NCBI GenBank assembly: GCA_013365365.1
Contig: JABVXU010000234.1
Span: forward strand, 12,501 to 76,500
DNA from: Cruorifilaria tuberocauda
Lineage: Eukaryota; Nematoda; Chromadorea; Rhabditida; Onchocercidae
Direction: 5' to 3'
Length of the DNA stretch: 64,000 bases
Shown: positions 1 through 12,068 of the stretch, piece by piece
Numbering within the stretch: position 1 is the first letter of the stretch
How the letters are laid out: each line of letters starts with the position of its first letter
The notes under the pieces: model-generated
Seen by the model: the letters and a program-made list of their open reading frames with translations, nothing else
Told to the model about the DNA's origin: nothing
Database searches by the model: none
Made by a program: the position numbers and the translations under genes

Positions 1-108
1 AGATCGAAAGAATGAATATCGATTTTAGAAACTTGATAGCTTGCATGGGATGATAATCTGACCTTACTGCAATAAATAAATAAAACCAGCTAACATTTCT
101 TTATATAC

Positions 109-207
109 AGCAAGCACATTCGATCGGCTTTGTGCTTTATTGGCTGATACAATGGGGACAACTTCACGTGTAGTTCCCGTAGCAGTTCTTATCACACCCG
201 CTGCCAT
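109..207 (-). CDS. First exon of a probable NDUFA6-like (complex I B14, LYR family) subunit; partial
   Basis: A 33-codon open exon starts at the ATG at 207 and runs to a GT donor just below 109 (GCT|gtatat). The rest of the gene would lie beyond the left edge. The peptide starts MAAGVIRTATGTTREVVPIV and continues SANKAQSRSNVLA. The spacing of the basic or Thr-rich start, a Val-Pro-Ile/Val stretch and a helix ending just before a hydrophobic-Tyr-Lys step resembles the N-terminus of NDUFA6, a mitochondrial complex I accessory subunit of the LYR family. The LYR motif itself would fall at the exon junction and cannot be checked. The exon lies 232 bases downstream of BRK1 on the same strand, so co-transcription as an operon is plausible. 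The family call rests on a short resemblance; another short mitochondrial protein is possible. Confidence 0.42.
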
Positions 208-439
208 TTCTGCTCAATTCAATGTTTCACCTCGCGATAACTAGTAATTATACAATCAATCAGGAATAAACCTGACATAGTAAACTGAATTGTCCTTATG
301 AATAATGCAGAAACCATCTATTTAAATGAGAAAAGTTGTAGTGGAATTAAAGAAAAAGGCATTTCTTTTCCGTGATAAAATTCAAGATGGAAACAGAGAA
401 CGGAATGAAGCAACCATTACTATGAAAATGGCTAAAAAA
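208..439. other. Intercistronic spacer between BRK1 and the NDUFA6-like exon
   Basis: These 232 bases separate two same-strand genes, within the usual 100-400 base spacing of nematode operons. I see no coding sequence. A pyrimidine-rich stretch on the minus strand could precede a splice-leader acceptor, but no site could be fixed by eye. Confidence 0.5.
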
Positions 440-912
440 TTAGAAACTCACTCTGGCTTCAAGAAATTCCACTTTCCGTTCTAGCAGTGATATCTTGTCA
501 CTAAGTATTGCGATTCTGCTTCGACAAGAGAGTTCTGAAAATTTATATCCAAGTCTAGATAAGTCATGTAATAAAAATGATTCGTATTTTTTACCTAATA
601 AAATGAAAATGTGAACAATTAACAATTCGATATCTTTTAAAAAGGTTTAAATCGAATTCCATCCACCAAATGCATGATAAACAAATCGAATATTTATTTT
701 GTCGAAATGATTTTTAGCATCCACTTAATCTTGTTTATCCAGAAAAGAGATTATTTTTACCGCTAATCAAATCTTAAAGACCTACCAAAGTTACAAAGAA
801 AATCCGCGATATGTCGGATATTATCAGAAACCACCTGCGCGTACTCACGATTATTCCAGTCTTCTCGTAACTGTCGCTGTACAAGGGTAACCCTTATATT
901 ACCTGCATTCAT
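440..912 (-). CDS. brk1: BRICK1/HSPC300, WAVE regulatory complex subunit
   Basis: Two exons (912-786, 534-440) join in phase 1 to give 73 residues, close to the 75 of human BRK1. The first exon encodes VQRQLREDWNNREY and then IRHIADFLCNF. The second encodes ELSCRSRIAILSDKISLLER followed by KVEFLEARV. These match the conserved BRK1 blocks around QDWANREY, FDMSCRSRLATLNEKL and ERRIEYIEARV in order and spacing. The whole protein is one amphipathic helix. BRK1 is the smallest subunit of the WAVE/SCAR complex, which drives Arp2/3-dependent actin nucleation downstream of Rac. The C-terminus stops three residues after EAR (VSF), shorter than the usual TKGETLT-like tail. The start ATG at 912 gives the expected number of residues before the helix. 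A same-strand mitochondrial-protein exon lies 232 bases downstream. Confidence 0.9.
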
Positions 913-2735
913 CCACCACTTGTAAATCTTCCCTTATTTTAAATCTGAAAGAGAAACCTCCACAGCTATGTAAAAATGTCAAGAACAGTAAATCTTCTAG
1001 AACTACGTATCTATTCGATATTAGCAATATTTCATCTCATTTCTTTAACCATTCTCTATAATATCAGTTATTCAGAAAGTCAAGCTAATTTCATAATCCT
1101 GTTTAATATTCAAGTACTTTACTGTATACCATACCAGAAATATCTTTCGCTAGAATACTAATGTTTAACCAAACATTTTATGTGTACTTGACACATCTCT
1201 ACAAAAACGAAGAACTACATTTCCCAATAAACTTGTGAAAAGAGTTACATCTCACAAGATTCATGAAACGGATTGCATAACGGATTGCAGAAACCATTAA
1301 AGAAATATATAAAACAAAAAAATTTATCATTCAAGAAATATATCAAACATTACAACCTGTAACACTACGACGCGTCAAGAGTACACCATCCAGGAGCGGA
1401 AAATATGTAGAGCTGCATCATCGTCACTTCTCGTTTGTCCATTCATGCGTGCTAAGGTACAATGCGCCAATTCAAATTTTTCAAACGCTTAATTTTATTT
1501 CGATTTAACCAACTCTTGACCGAAAAACGTTATGACTTTCCTCTTTCCAATACCAAAATATGAACGATAAAGTATGGATGTTGTAACAAACGGTTCTCTC
1601 TATATTCTTTTTTTTTCCTTCTGGATTTGAAATTCTGCTGAATCCTAAAGATGTCCTCATAAGTAAATATTACGGAAAAAAAAAAACTTCGAGAACCTGC
1701 ATTTCACAAAAGAAACAGCAGTTGGATAAGAAATAATTTGAAACTACAAAAGTTAAAAAAAAGAATTTATTAAGTTCTCTTAGGTTAATTCATGAAATAT
1801 AATTGGGTAACGAAACTGATTCGTGAAGCAATAAAATAATTGTGTCTTTAAAATTACATCCGTTTCATCTACTTTTTCATCATCAATTTTGCAAAAATTT
1901 TTAAATTTCAAAATTAAAAAAAAATTTCGTATGGAAAATCAAACTTATACTTCGTAAGCTGCAACTTAATAAGTTACACGTTCTATTAGTGCATTCAACG
2001 ATCATACATCAAGTATAAGTTAAATTTTCGTTTACTATTTCAGTTAGAAATAACCTTAAATCACTTCCAATAATTAATTAATATTCTCTTATCTCATTAT
2101 TCAATTATTTTATTAATTCAGTTCTTCGTTCGCTTCCTTCTCTTCATTCATACTATTTCTATTTTCTTTCCTTCCATACGCCGTGTTATTTTTCACAAAC
2201 TTGCTCCCTCTTCCTCAGTAAACAAATTCTTAACGACATACTTCCTCGTGAACTCATTCTTTTTTATCATCTGTTAAATTCGCGATCACTAACCAATCAC
2301 TTATGGTCTCAGTCTCTAACTCATCATATATTTTCAAACTTTATCAGCCTCTGAACCTCCAGGAAAACGTAGTCTTTTCCACTCTTTTTGTCGTTTGGTG
2401 AAATAAAGCGTCGTGGCTGGTTCGGGCCATCAGAAGCACAAGTAGGGCGGGGGTTTTGTGAGAGTTTTTTTTTTTTAATAAGAATTATTCCTTTCATTTC
2501 CGCCAAATGATTTCCGCTGATCATTCAGGTTTTTGATGTGCATATGCTTCTCGTTAAGCATGGGCCTGTAACCAGTTTTTGATTCCTGAAATTGACAACT
2601 AGACTATATTTTCCCTCCCATTTCCGCTAAAGCTAGGCGTTTATTTGAATTTTGCTTCAATCAAAATATGTTGATAGTAATTAATGAGAGCGTACTTGAT
2701 TATTAGGAACAGTCGATTTGCAGAATTTCTGCTGA
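913..2735. other. Intergenic region upstream of BRK1 (minus) and DNAJC25 (plus)
   Basis: This is AT-rich sequence with poly-A/T runs. It must hold the divergent promoters of BRK1 and the J-protein gene, but I recognise no specific element. A GC-richer minus-strand block at 1387-1446 reads as a 20-codon open exon with a GT donor (see findings). A GC-richer patch near 2380-2460 is not assigned. Confidence 0.5.
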
Positions 2736-5137
<2,402 letters not shown>

Positions 5138-6563
5138 AAGAGAAATGTTTGAAGTGTCGTTATTTGTTCTTTCCATGTATGAGTTAACCCGAAAACAGAC
5201 TGAATAAAGCTAATGTTAGCGTGTAGTGGTCGTTAGGAAGAAATTAAGATTGTGGAAAAATAGTCAAAACTCAAAACAAAGTTAAGACTTTGTTTTGAAG
5301 TCAAAAGTCAAAATGGCTGAAAGTTGCTTATTATCAAAGCAAATACACCTAATAGTAATGTATTGTGGATCGCGATGTTGATTGAAGCGATTTGGAAATC
5401 CCTCTTGGTGATTTTCAAGGACATTATTGATCTTACCTACTGAGTCTTTGTGGATCGCATCCCTGCAGAAATAAAATGTTTTTTCAAGTGCGATCAAAAG
5501 TGTTGCCCCAACATTTTGATAGCTAATTCTGCACGTGCAGCTCTGTTATAATATCAAATTCAGCGAAGGCAATCAATAGCATTCCCATCTGAATCATCTG
5601 AATGATTGAAATTCCAAACTTCATTTCCATTCTCACAACTTTAATATATGGTAATTATTTATGTGGAAATACACATACATATGTTTCGGATATGCATTTG
5701 CGCTGCGCGTGTACAATAAAATAAAATCAAAATAAAGAAAACCTTACTGTCTAACAAAAGAGCAAAACTTACCAATTATTGACATCAGCATATAAAATTA
5801 TATCAAAATGACAGAAAAAAACAATAAAGCAGGAGAAAAAATAATATAATGTGTCATAATCACAAATTCGAGTGCTAATCGTTTCCTTAACATTTTGGTA
5901 AAGCGTAACCAATAACATTAATTTCGAATTTTTCATCTGCAAACGAACAACAAATTTTGACGGTGATGGTGAGATGAGGGAGACTGGATTACGCTGAAAA
6001 CTATTTTATTGGCAAAAGCTAGTGAACAAAGCCATGGGAAGATGTAGTTTGCTCATCTTGGTATAACTTCACCAGGAAGTAAAACATCAAAATATTATAT
6101 TTCGAACAGAAACTTACTTTCCAATCTCCCACCCTACAGCACTTATGAATGCCGGAAACCAAGGATGAAATCCACAAAATCTGCCTCCAAGTTTTTCAGA
6201 GAATAAGGATTCAAAGACCTTCCTCCACTTTTGAGGACCACAACAATAAAGTCCATCCCGAATTAAATGTGAAGATGTCGGCATAACTGTGCAAAACATT
6301 AATTAAACTGACAAAAAAGTTACCAAAGACAGGCAGCAGTTGCTGAAACCTTAAAGGATGCGAAAAGTACCGGAAGTTTCACTTACTTTTGAACGTTTCA
6401 CAATGCGGAGCTCATGATGAATTTATGCAAGGAAATTATAAAAATCTAGTAACCTACTTATCAACTATTAAAAAATATTTGAAATTTATCGCACAAATTA
6501 GTCAACGACAAGCTACCTTCTTTAAAAAAATGAAGAAAAAACTTACCTTACGAAAAATTTCAG
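5138..6563. other. Convergent 3' region between DNAJC25 and BuGZ, with unexplained minus-strand exon-like segments
   Basis: The two flanking genes end towards each other here. Most of the region is AT-rich. A GC-richer minus-strand segment at about 6122-6287 is bounded by a good acceptor (tttgcacag) and a perfect donor (gtaagt) and stays open for about 55 codons. Smaller exon-like pieces lie near 6321-6339, 5445-5470 and 5980. They may belong to an unrecognised minus-strand gene or to alternative BuGZ 3' exons (see findings). Confidence 0.5.
5203..5208 (+). terminator. Poly(A) signal AATAAA of the DNAJC25 gene
   Basis: A canonical AATAAA lies 66 bases past the DNAJC25 stop codon, in the context actgaataaagc. 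The position suits a short nematode 3' UTR. Confidence 0.6.
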
Positions 6564-8641
6564 CTAGATAAATCCAATAGTGATTGCCAGTCGTTCTTCC
6601 TAAAAAATATTTTATGTTCTCTATGAATGTTAAATAAATTTAATCTAGAAAAAAACAAACTTATTTTAATAATCTTGTACAACTCACCAAAAATAATTCT
6701 TAGAAGCTCCTAATCTTCAAATTAAATAACATACCAATGATATATCTTCGTCAGGATGCATGATGTGTATTTTTGCCCCCAATCTTTGGATCTGATTGGG
6801 TATTTCCCGGATTCGTTCCGGTTCTATAGCTCTACTAGAAGTAGGGTCACTATAGGCTGGGAAAGCTGCTGGTATAGAAGATGCAGAATGTGTATTGATT
6901 GTTGCCGGACCAGGGATTCCAGACACTCCCACTGGACCATTTGATAATGATACCCGAGGCGGTAAGTTCATGCTACAATAAAATTGCAGTTATCTAGTAA
7001 AATAATTTAACCAGATATGTATAAAACAATAAAATAGCCAAAATGTTATCTCATTCGTTTTTTCAAAATTTCGATTTCCGAATAAGACTACTCTCTTCAT
7101 GAGTATCTGCAAGAATTACGGCTGGTAATCCAGATATCCGGTGACTTCAGTACCGTAAAAAAGTTAAAGTCCATGTATTTGCTCAATGATATCTATCTCA
7201 TTACCCTTCTGCCTCTTAATATACAACATGAAATGGAAGCAAATTCCTTTGATGTCATATCCTAGATTGTCAAAACCTACGAACTGCTCAAACTTGTATG
7301 CTAAGAATGGTTAAAACTGCATCCTAAACTACTTTAAAATGTTTTTCAACAACTTTGTCATCTAAATATAATTTAGCAATACATCACCAAAGATACTGCT
7401 AAATTATTTGTATCGGACTAAAAGAAATCACTATAAGTTACTTAAAAGTACAAAATGGAAACCTTGTAAGTGCAGGTTGAGTAGTACCTGGAGGTACAAC
7501 CGGAAGCGGTGGGAGAGCTCTTGGAGGGGCAGGCATTCCTGGCATAAAAGGTGGCCCAAACGGAGGAATTCCTGATGGTGGAAGGGGCGGGAAACCGGGA
7601 ATCATAGGTGGTATACCTGGAATGCACGAAGAACTTTCGAAATACGAAAAACGATACAAAATACAAGGATACAATATAAAGAAATACAAAAAAGGAATTG
7701 TAAAAGTCGATAGAAGACATATAAGACATCATTTTTATTTGCTACTCGAAAGTTTGTTAATTCGAATTTTAAGAGATCCAGCAAAGTATAAAAACGATAC
7801 GATCAAAAAAAAGAATTTACCTGGAGGTAGCATCGGAAATGGAGTTACCAGAGGAGGCACCGGAGCAGTTGTATTCTTTGACTCTTTCTTCGCACTTTCC
7901 TCTGCAAGGAACAGAAATATTTTTTGAAAAGAAAAACGACAAATCGAAAAGTCGCAGACTTAAAAATTTGACACTAGTAAGAAAATTGAAAATTCCGAAC
8001 CTTGAGCATCATCGGGAATACCTTCCATACCATACACTTCTACTTCGACTGAATCTTTACCGGGTAAGGCAGCAGGTATTTTATCTATAGTTTCCTTGTG
8101 CACCTTAAAAATAAGCAAACTTCAGAAAAGGTGAACAAAATAACCTCTGAACCACAAACAATCTGTCTATTGCAAATTACTAACTAAAAACGATACCTGC
8201 ATGCAATGGATAGCCAGTCCGGGTCCCGTGAAAAGCTTTTTGTGACAAATATGACACTTAAAATGTTTTGCTTTTTGATGCTGAATTAATATTTTTTCAT
8301 CTTCGAATTCACGATTACAGTACCTGCAATAAAATAAACATGATACTTGTCTATTTAATTGTTTTGAATCCAACCGTAGGGTTAACCAGCCCTTCAGCTA
8401 AGACATTCCAAGAAGTGCTAGCCATTTAGTGCCATATTCAATAGTAATACATCTCTAAAGACATTCACTAACTTCATCAAAATGTTCTAACAGATCAAAG
8501 ACATTTACAATTGGCAGCACATTAAGTAAAACAGTTCCATAGGCTTCTTTCAGGGGAAATCGAAGTTTTTGATTTCTTCATAAACATTAGAATAACTTAC
8601 CAACACCAGGGTTTCGCGGCACGCTTTTTCTTTCGACCCAT
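6564..8641 (-). CDS. ZNF207: BuGZ / ZNF207, Bub3-interacting C2H2 zinc-finger protein
   Basis: Seven exons (8641-8601, 8323-8197, 8103-8001, 7901-7821, 7616-7463, 6972-6735, 6599-6564) give 259 residues. The start [20 protein letters not shown] is characteristic of BuGZ. Two C2H2 fingers use C13, C16, H29, H34 and C37, C40, H53, H58. A Pro/Gly/Met-rich low-complexity region follows (for example [18 protein letters not shown]). Near the C-terminus [20 protein letters not shown] is the GLEBS motif that binds Bub3, with the paired glutamates at 249-250. BuGZ stabilises Bub3 at kinetochores and promotes spindle assembly by phase separation. The protein ends eight residues after EER, much shorter than vertebrate ZNF207 (478 residues). 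The last exon is also open in another frame and continues to a perfect gtaagt donor, so a longer isoform is possible. It is divergent from TSG101 and convergent with DNAJC25. Confidence 0.92.
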
Positions 8642-10129
8642 ATTTTTAACAATAAGCAGCTAACACCCGAAAAAAAAAAACCTTTTCAAAATAAACCCCT
8701 CTCCACTGAACTAAAAGAATCCTGAAATGAAAATGGATTTTATAGAAGGAAATTAAAAAACTTTTGCATAATTTCGAAATGATGTACCATAATGAATCTT
8801 AGATTTGTCAACATCCTAAAAATTTCCCTAACGATAATTTGAATTTTCCTTTATCCACGTAAAACTGGATCATTTACCTTCATTACTTTTAATAATTACA
8901 ATCAGCGCGAGATGTAATCCGCACATGCTAAAACTGCAATGGTGAGAAGATTACCATCACAACTTATTCCCACCGAAGCCTACAACGCCAGGTGACACGC
9001 ACTCAGTGACTGTTCGGTCTCCTATACGTACAGACCAGTGCACGAACAATTCACACAAGTCGAAAAGGTATGCTTTCTGAAGTCTCAACTCCAATCTCTT
9101 TTCAATCTATGACTTATTATATTTTGTTCCTTATCAATCTCTACCTCTCTTCGCTTCTAGCATCTTTTTCTCTTTCAGTTATGTCTTTCCCTAACCTCCC
9201 ACAACAACATAAGCTCACTTGTTGGTCCTCCCACTCTCTGCTTTCTCACAGGTTTCTGAACTATTTCACATCTCATCATCGCACCTTAAAAATCTCTATA
9301 ACCCCATAAGATCCCCATTGTAACCGCACTATTTTTCCGCAATACATTTTATGGAAGCGGTTGAAAATCGATATGCTACATACGTTGTGCTGTGGAACGA
9401 CAAACGAGACATTATGAAAATTATTTCGAATCGTGAAAGACGAGATTTGTGTTTACGTTGTAATTGTGAGGTAGCTTGTTTTGCGAGTTGCTCTGCGGTG
9501 GGTGATATTGTGATATTGGGCCTGTTATCTCTTTAATTCACTAACTTCTTAATTCACATTGTTTTTTGATAGCTGAAAATCATTAATTTTTCATAAAGCA
9601 ATTTGGTTTTTGTGGTTTTTACTGATTAATATGGACTTTAAAATTTCTTGACACTTCTGATTTCTGTTATCAATCCAATGCAAGACACTGAGGTCAAATC
9701 TTTATTGGCTTTTACAATGAGATGCTGAGGTTGAATGGTATAACGATCAATAAGGGTAGTTAAATTTGAAGTCTCAATTAATGATTTAGTAAAGAGCTCA
9801 GCATATTCAATAATTCTTGATATCCGGCCTATCCACCTTTTCTTGATAACAGTTCTTGATATTGGGCCAGCTGGATCTTTTGTTTTTGGTTGACAGAATA
9901 GGTTACTACTAGGTCAGGAACACAGGAATTGGTTTTTAAGTGGCTAGTTAGTTATTTAATGGAAAGTAAGTTAACAAATGTTTAAATGATCATTTGTGTT
10001 CTATTTATATCAAAAAAAAAAGATAATTTTTTTATTTCAGCGAACTAAGTATTAACTTTATGTTGAGAAATATTCAGCGTTGCATCTAATTTTTATCACA
10101 AACAATATAATAATCTGAGATTTTGTAGT
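8642..10129. other. Divergent BuGZ-TSG101 intergenic region
   Basis: This 1.5 kb holds both promoters. A GC-richer block ending at about 9068 with an AAAAG|gtatgc donor could be a non-coding first exon of TSG101. The TSG101 start codon sits one base after a ttttgtag acceptor, so either a 5' UTR intron or splice-leader addition is expected there. Short open frames at 9070-9309 and 9351-9536 lack splice or homology support. Confidence 0.45.
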
Positions 10130-12068
10130 ATGACAAATAATGCTGTGTCGTCGACCGTCACTGCTTTATTGGATCGAGCTAAAGCAAAATATGTGGATAC
10201 GGCGAAGAACGATATACTGTCAGCTCTGAGTGGCTTTCCTGATCTCACACCAGATGTTGAGCATTTCATTTATCCGGACAGGACACATACGCTTGCATTT
10301 CGTTTGAAGGGCACCATTCCTGTTCTTTATAAGGTTTGCATCGACTGAAGATTATTGCTGATTGAAGGATTGATGTTTCAGTTTCTCCGTGTGGTTTTAT
10401 TTATGTACATACATTCTGATATTGTACTTCACTGATCATCTCATCTATCCAGATTTACTAGAGGATTTGATGATTATGAATTTATTTATCGGACAAGTAG
10501 GATAACTGTTTCAAATTTCCATTTTTAGAGTTATTTTTGTCAATTATAATGAAATTTTGCATAAAAGATTTTTTTTTCAGGGTAATACATATAACATACC
10601 AATAGCGTTGTATCTTTGGGATACCCATCCTTATTATGCGCCAGTATGTTACGTCTGTCCAACGCCAAACATGATGCTGAAGGAATCAAAAACAGTGGAC
10701 AAGCAGGGACGTATTTATTTGCCGTATCTCAGTGACTGGTCCTTTCCAGGATATGATTTAAGTGGTTTATTACAGGTAATTATTTCACTTGCAAGAACAA
10801 ATTGTTTAATGAAGACAAAAATTATCATAATAAGACGTTTTTGGAATTTGCATTTTTCAAGGTTATGGCGATGTGCTTCCAAGATTCTTGTCCAGTTTTC
10901 GCCAAACCTAACAGTGGTTCGCGTCTGTCAAGTACAGGATCAACATCTGCTGGTCAGTTTCAGGGTTACACCCCATATCCAACTTCTAATGCTCCTGGAA
11001 TACCACCATATCCAACGACACCTGCTTCTTATTATCCGTCAGTCCCACATGGTAGTGTTGGTAGTGGTACAGTTCAACCGGAACACCTGAAAGCGTCCGT
11101 GATGAGCGCTGTCGAGCACAAAATTAGGCAACGTCTTCGCGAAAAATTAGGTATCCTTTCATTTCTTTTCAGAATTTGTCCTCTTTCGTATTAAGTACTC
11201 CCTGAAGTCACTGTTCACATTTTGAATGTAGTCAAGCTGATTTTAGAATTTCTAAATTTGAAATCTTGTCTTTCTCTACTTAGATTGGAATGAAGCTTTT
11301 TAGGAACAATGCATGCAGAATTAGCTTCGATAAAACAAACTCATGCAGATTTACGTGCCGGCCAGCAAAAGCTAAAAATTATTATCGATGATTTGGCGCA
11401 GGAGCAGAAACGAATGGAGGACGCACTGATTGTGTATCAGGTGCATATGTCGTCAATATAATTTTTTCTCTGGTTTTCAAAAATATCGAATTTCAGCATC
11501 TCTCACTAAATTTTTCCTCGTTGATTGGTCATAATAGCTTCGATTTTCAGGGAAAGAAAGCCGAAATTAGCTCTCTTCTTTCAGCATCATCAACGGAGAA
11601 AGATGTGGAGATTGATCAAGTAATTGATGCTTGCACACCTTTGCATAGACAGGTTAGGATTGGTTTTTATCATGAATTTTCTTCAGAACTTATAGGACCT
11701 AAAGTTAAGTATGCTAAATGTAATTTCTCGACTTAAATAGCAAAAAAAAGACGACAATTGTTGGAAATGTTGTAGTTAGTTGAGATTTTTTTATTTTGCC
11801 TCTTCATTTGGTCGCAAACCTTAATTCACTGAGTGCAAGTTCTAATTGCATTGTGGGTGAGGGATTTATAAATCTGTTGCAGTTACTTCGTTGTTATGTT
11901 TATGATTGTGCTATCGATGATGCTATTTATTTTCTTGGTCAAGCGCTAAGTCGCGGTCGTATCAGCTTAACAAATTATTTAAAAGAAGTGCGTCAGCTTT
12001 CACGTCGGCAGTTTATTTATCGTGCCACACTACAGAAATGCCGTATTAAGGCAAAAATGCCAATATAA
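10130..12068 (+). CDS. tsg-101: TSG101, ESCRT-I subunit with UEV domain
   Basis: Six exons (10130-10333, 10581-10775, 10862-11150, 11304-11440, 11551-11652, 11883-12068) give 370 residues; human TSG101 has 390. Residues 1 to about 145 form the UEV (inactive E2-like) domain, including FRLKGTIPVLYKGNTYNIPI, the VCYVCPTPNMMLKES block and YLPYLSDW. A Pro/Ser/Tyr-rich linker follows, then a coiled coil (about 230-275, KQTHADLRAGQQKLKIIIDD). The C-terminal steadiness box is DCAIDDAIYFLGQALSRGRI and LKEVRQLSRRQF. TSG101 binds ubiquitin and P(T/S)AP motifs to sort cargo into multivesicular bodies and acts in cytokinesis. The ATG follows an acceptor by one base, typical of trans-splicing or a 5' UTR intron. 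A possible poly(A) signal is at 12686-12691. Identification is firm. Confidence 0.95.

Noticed and set aside
2380..2460. GC-richer patch with a GGTTCGGGCC element resembling a tRNA T arm
   Set aside because: No acceptor stem, anticodon arm or D arm could be folded around it.
6711..6735. A 25-base intron joining BuGZ exon 6 to a 22-base exon near 6680-6710
   Set aside because: It keeps a frame open, but 25 bases is below the minimum nematode intron size, and the DEDISL-EER junction to 6599 matches the known GLEBS motif.
9351..9536. 61-codon plus-strand frame between BuGZ and TSG101
   Set aside because: It starts with ATG and looks partly protein-like, but has no splice context or family match and lies in a promoter region.
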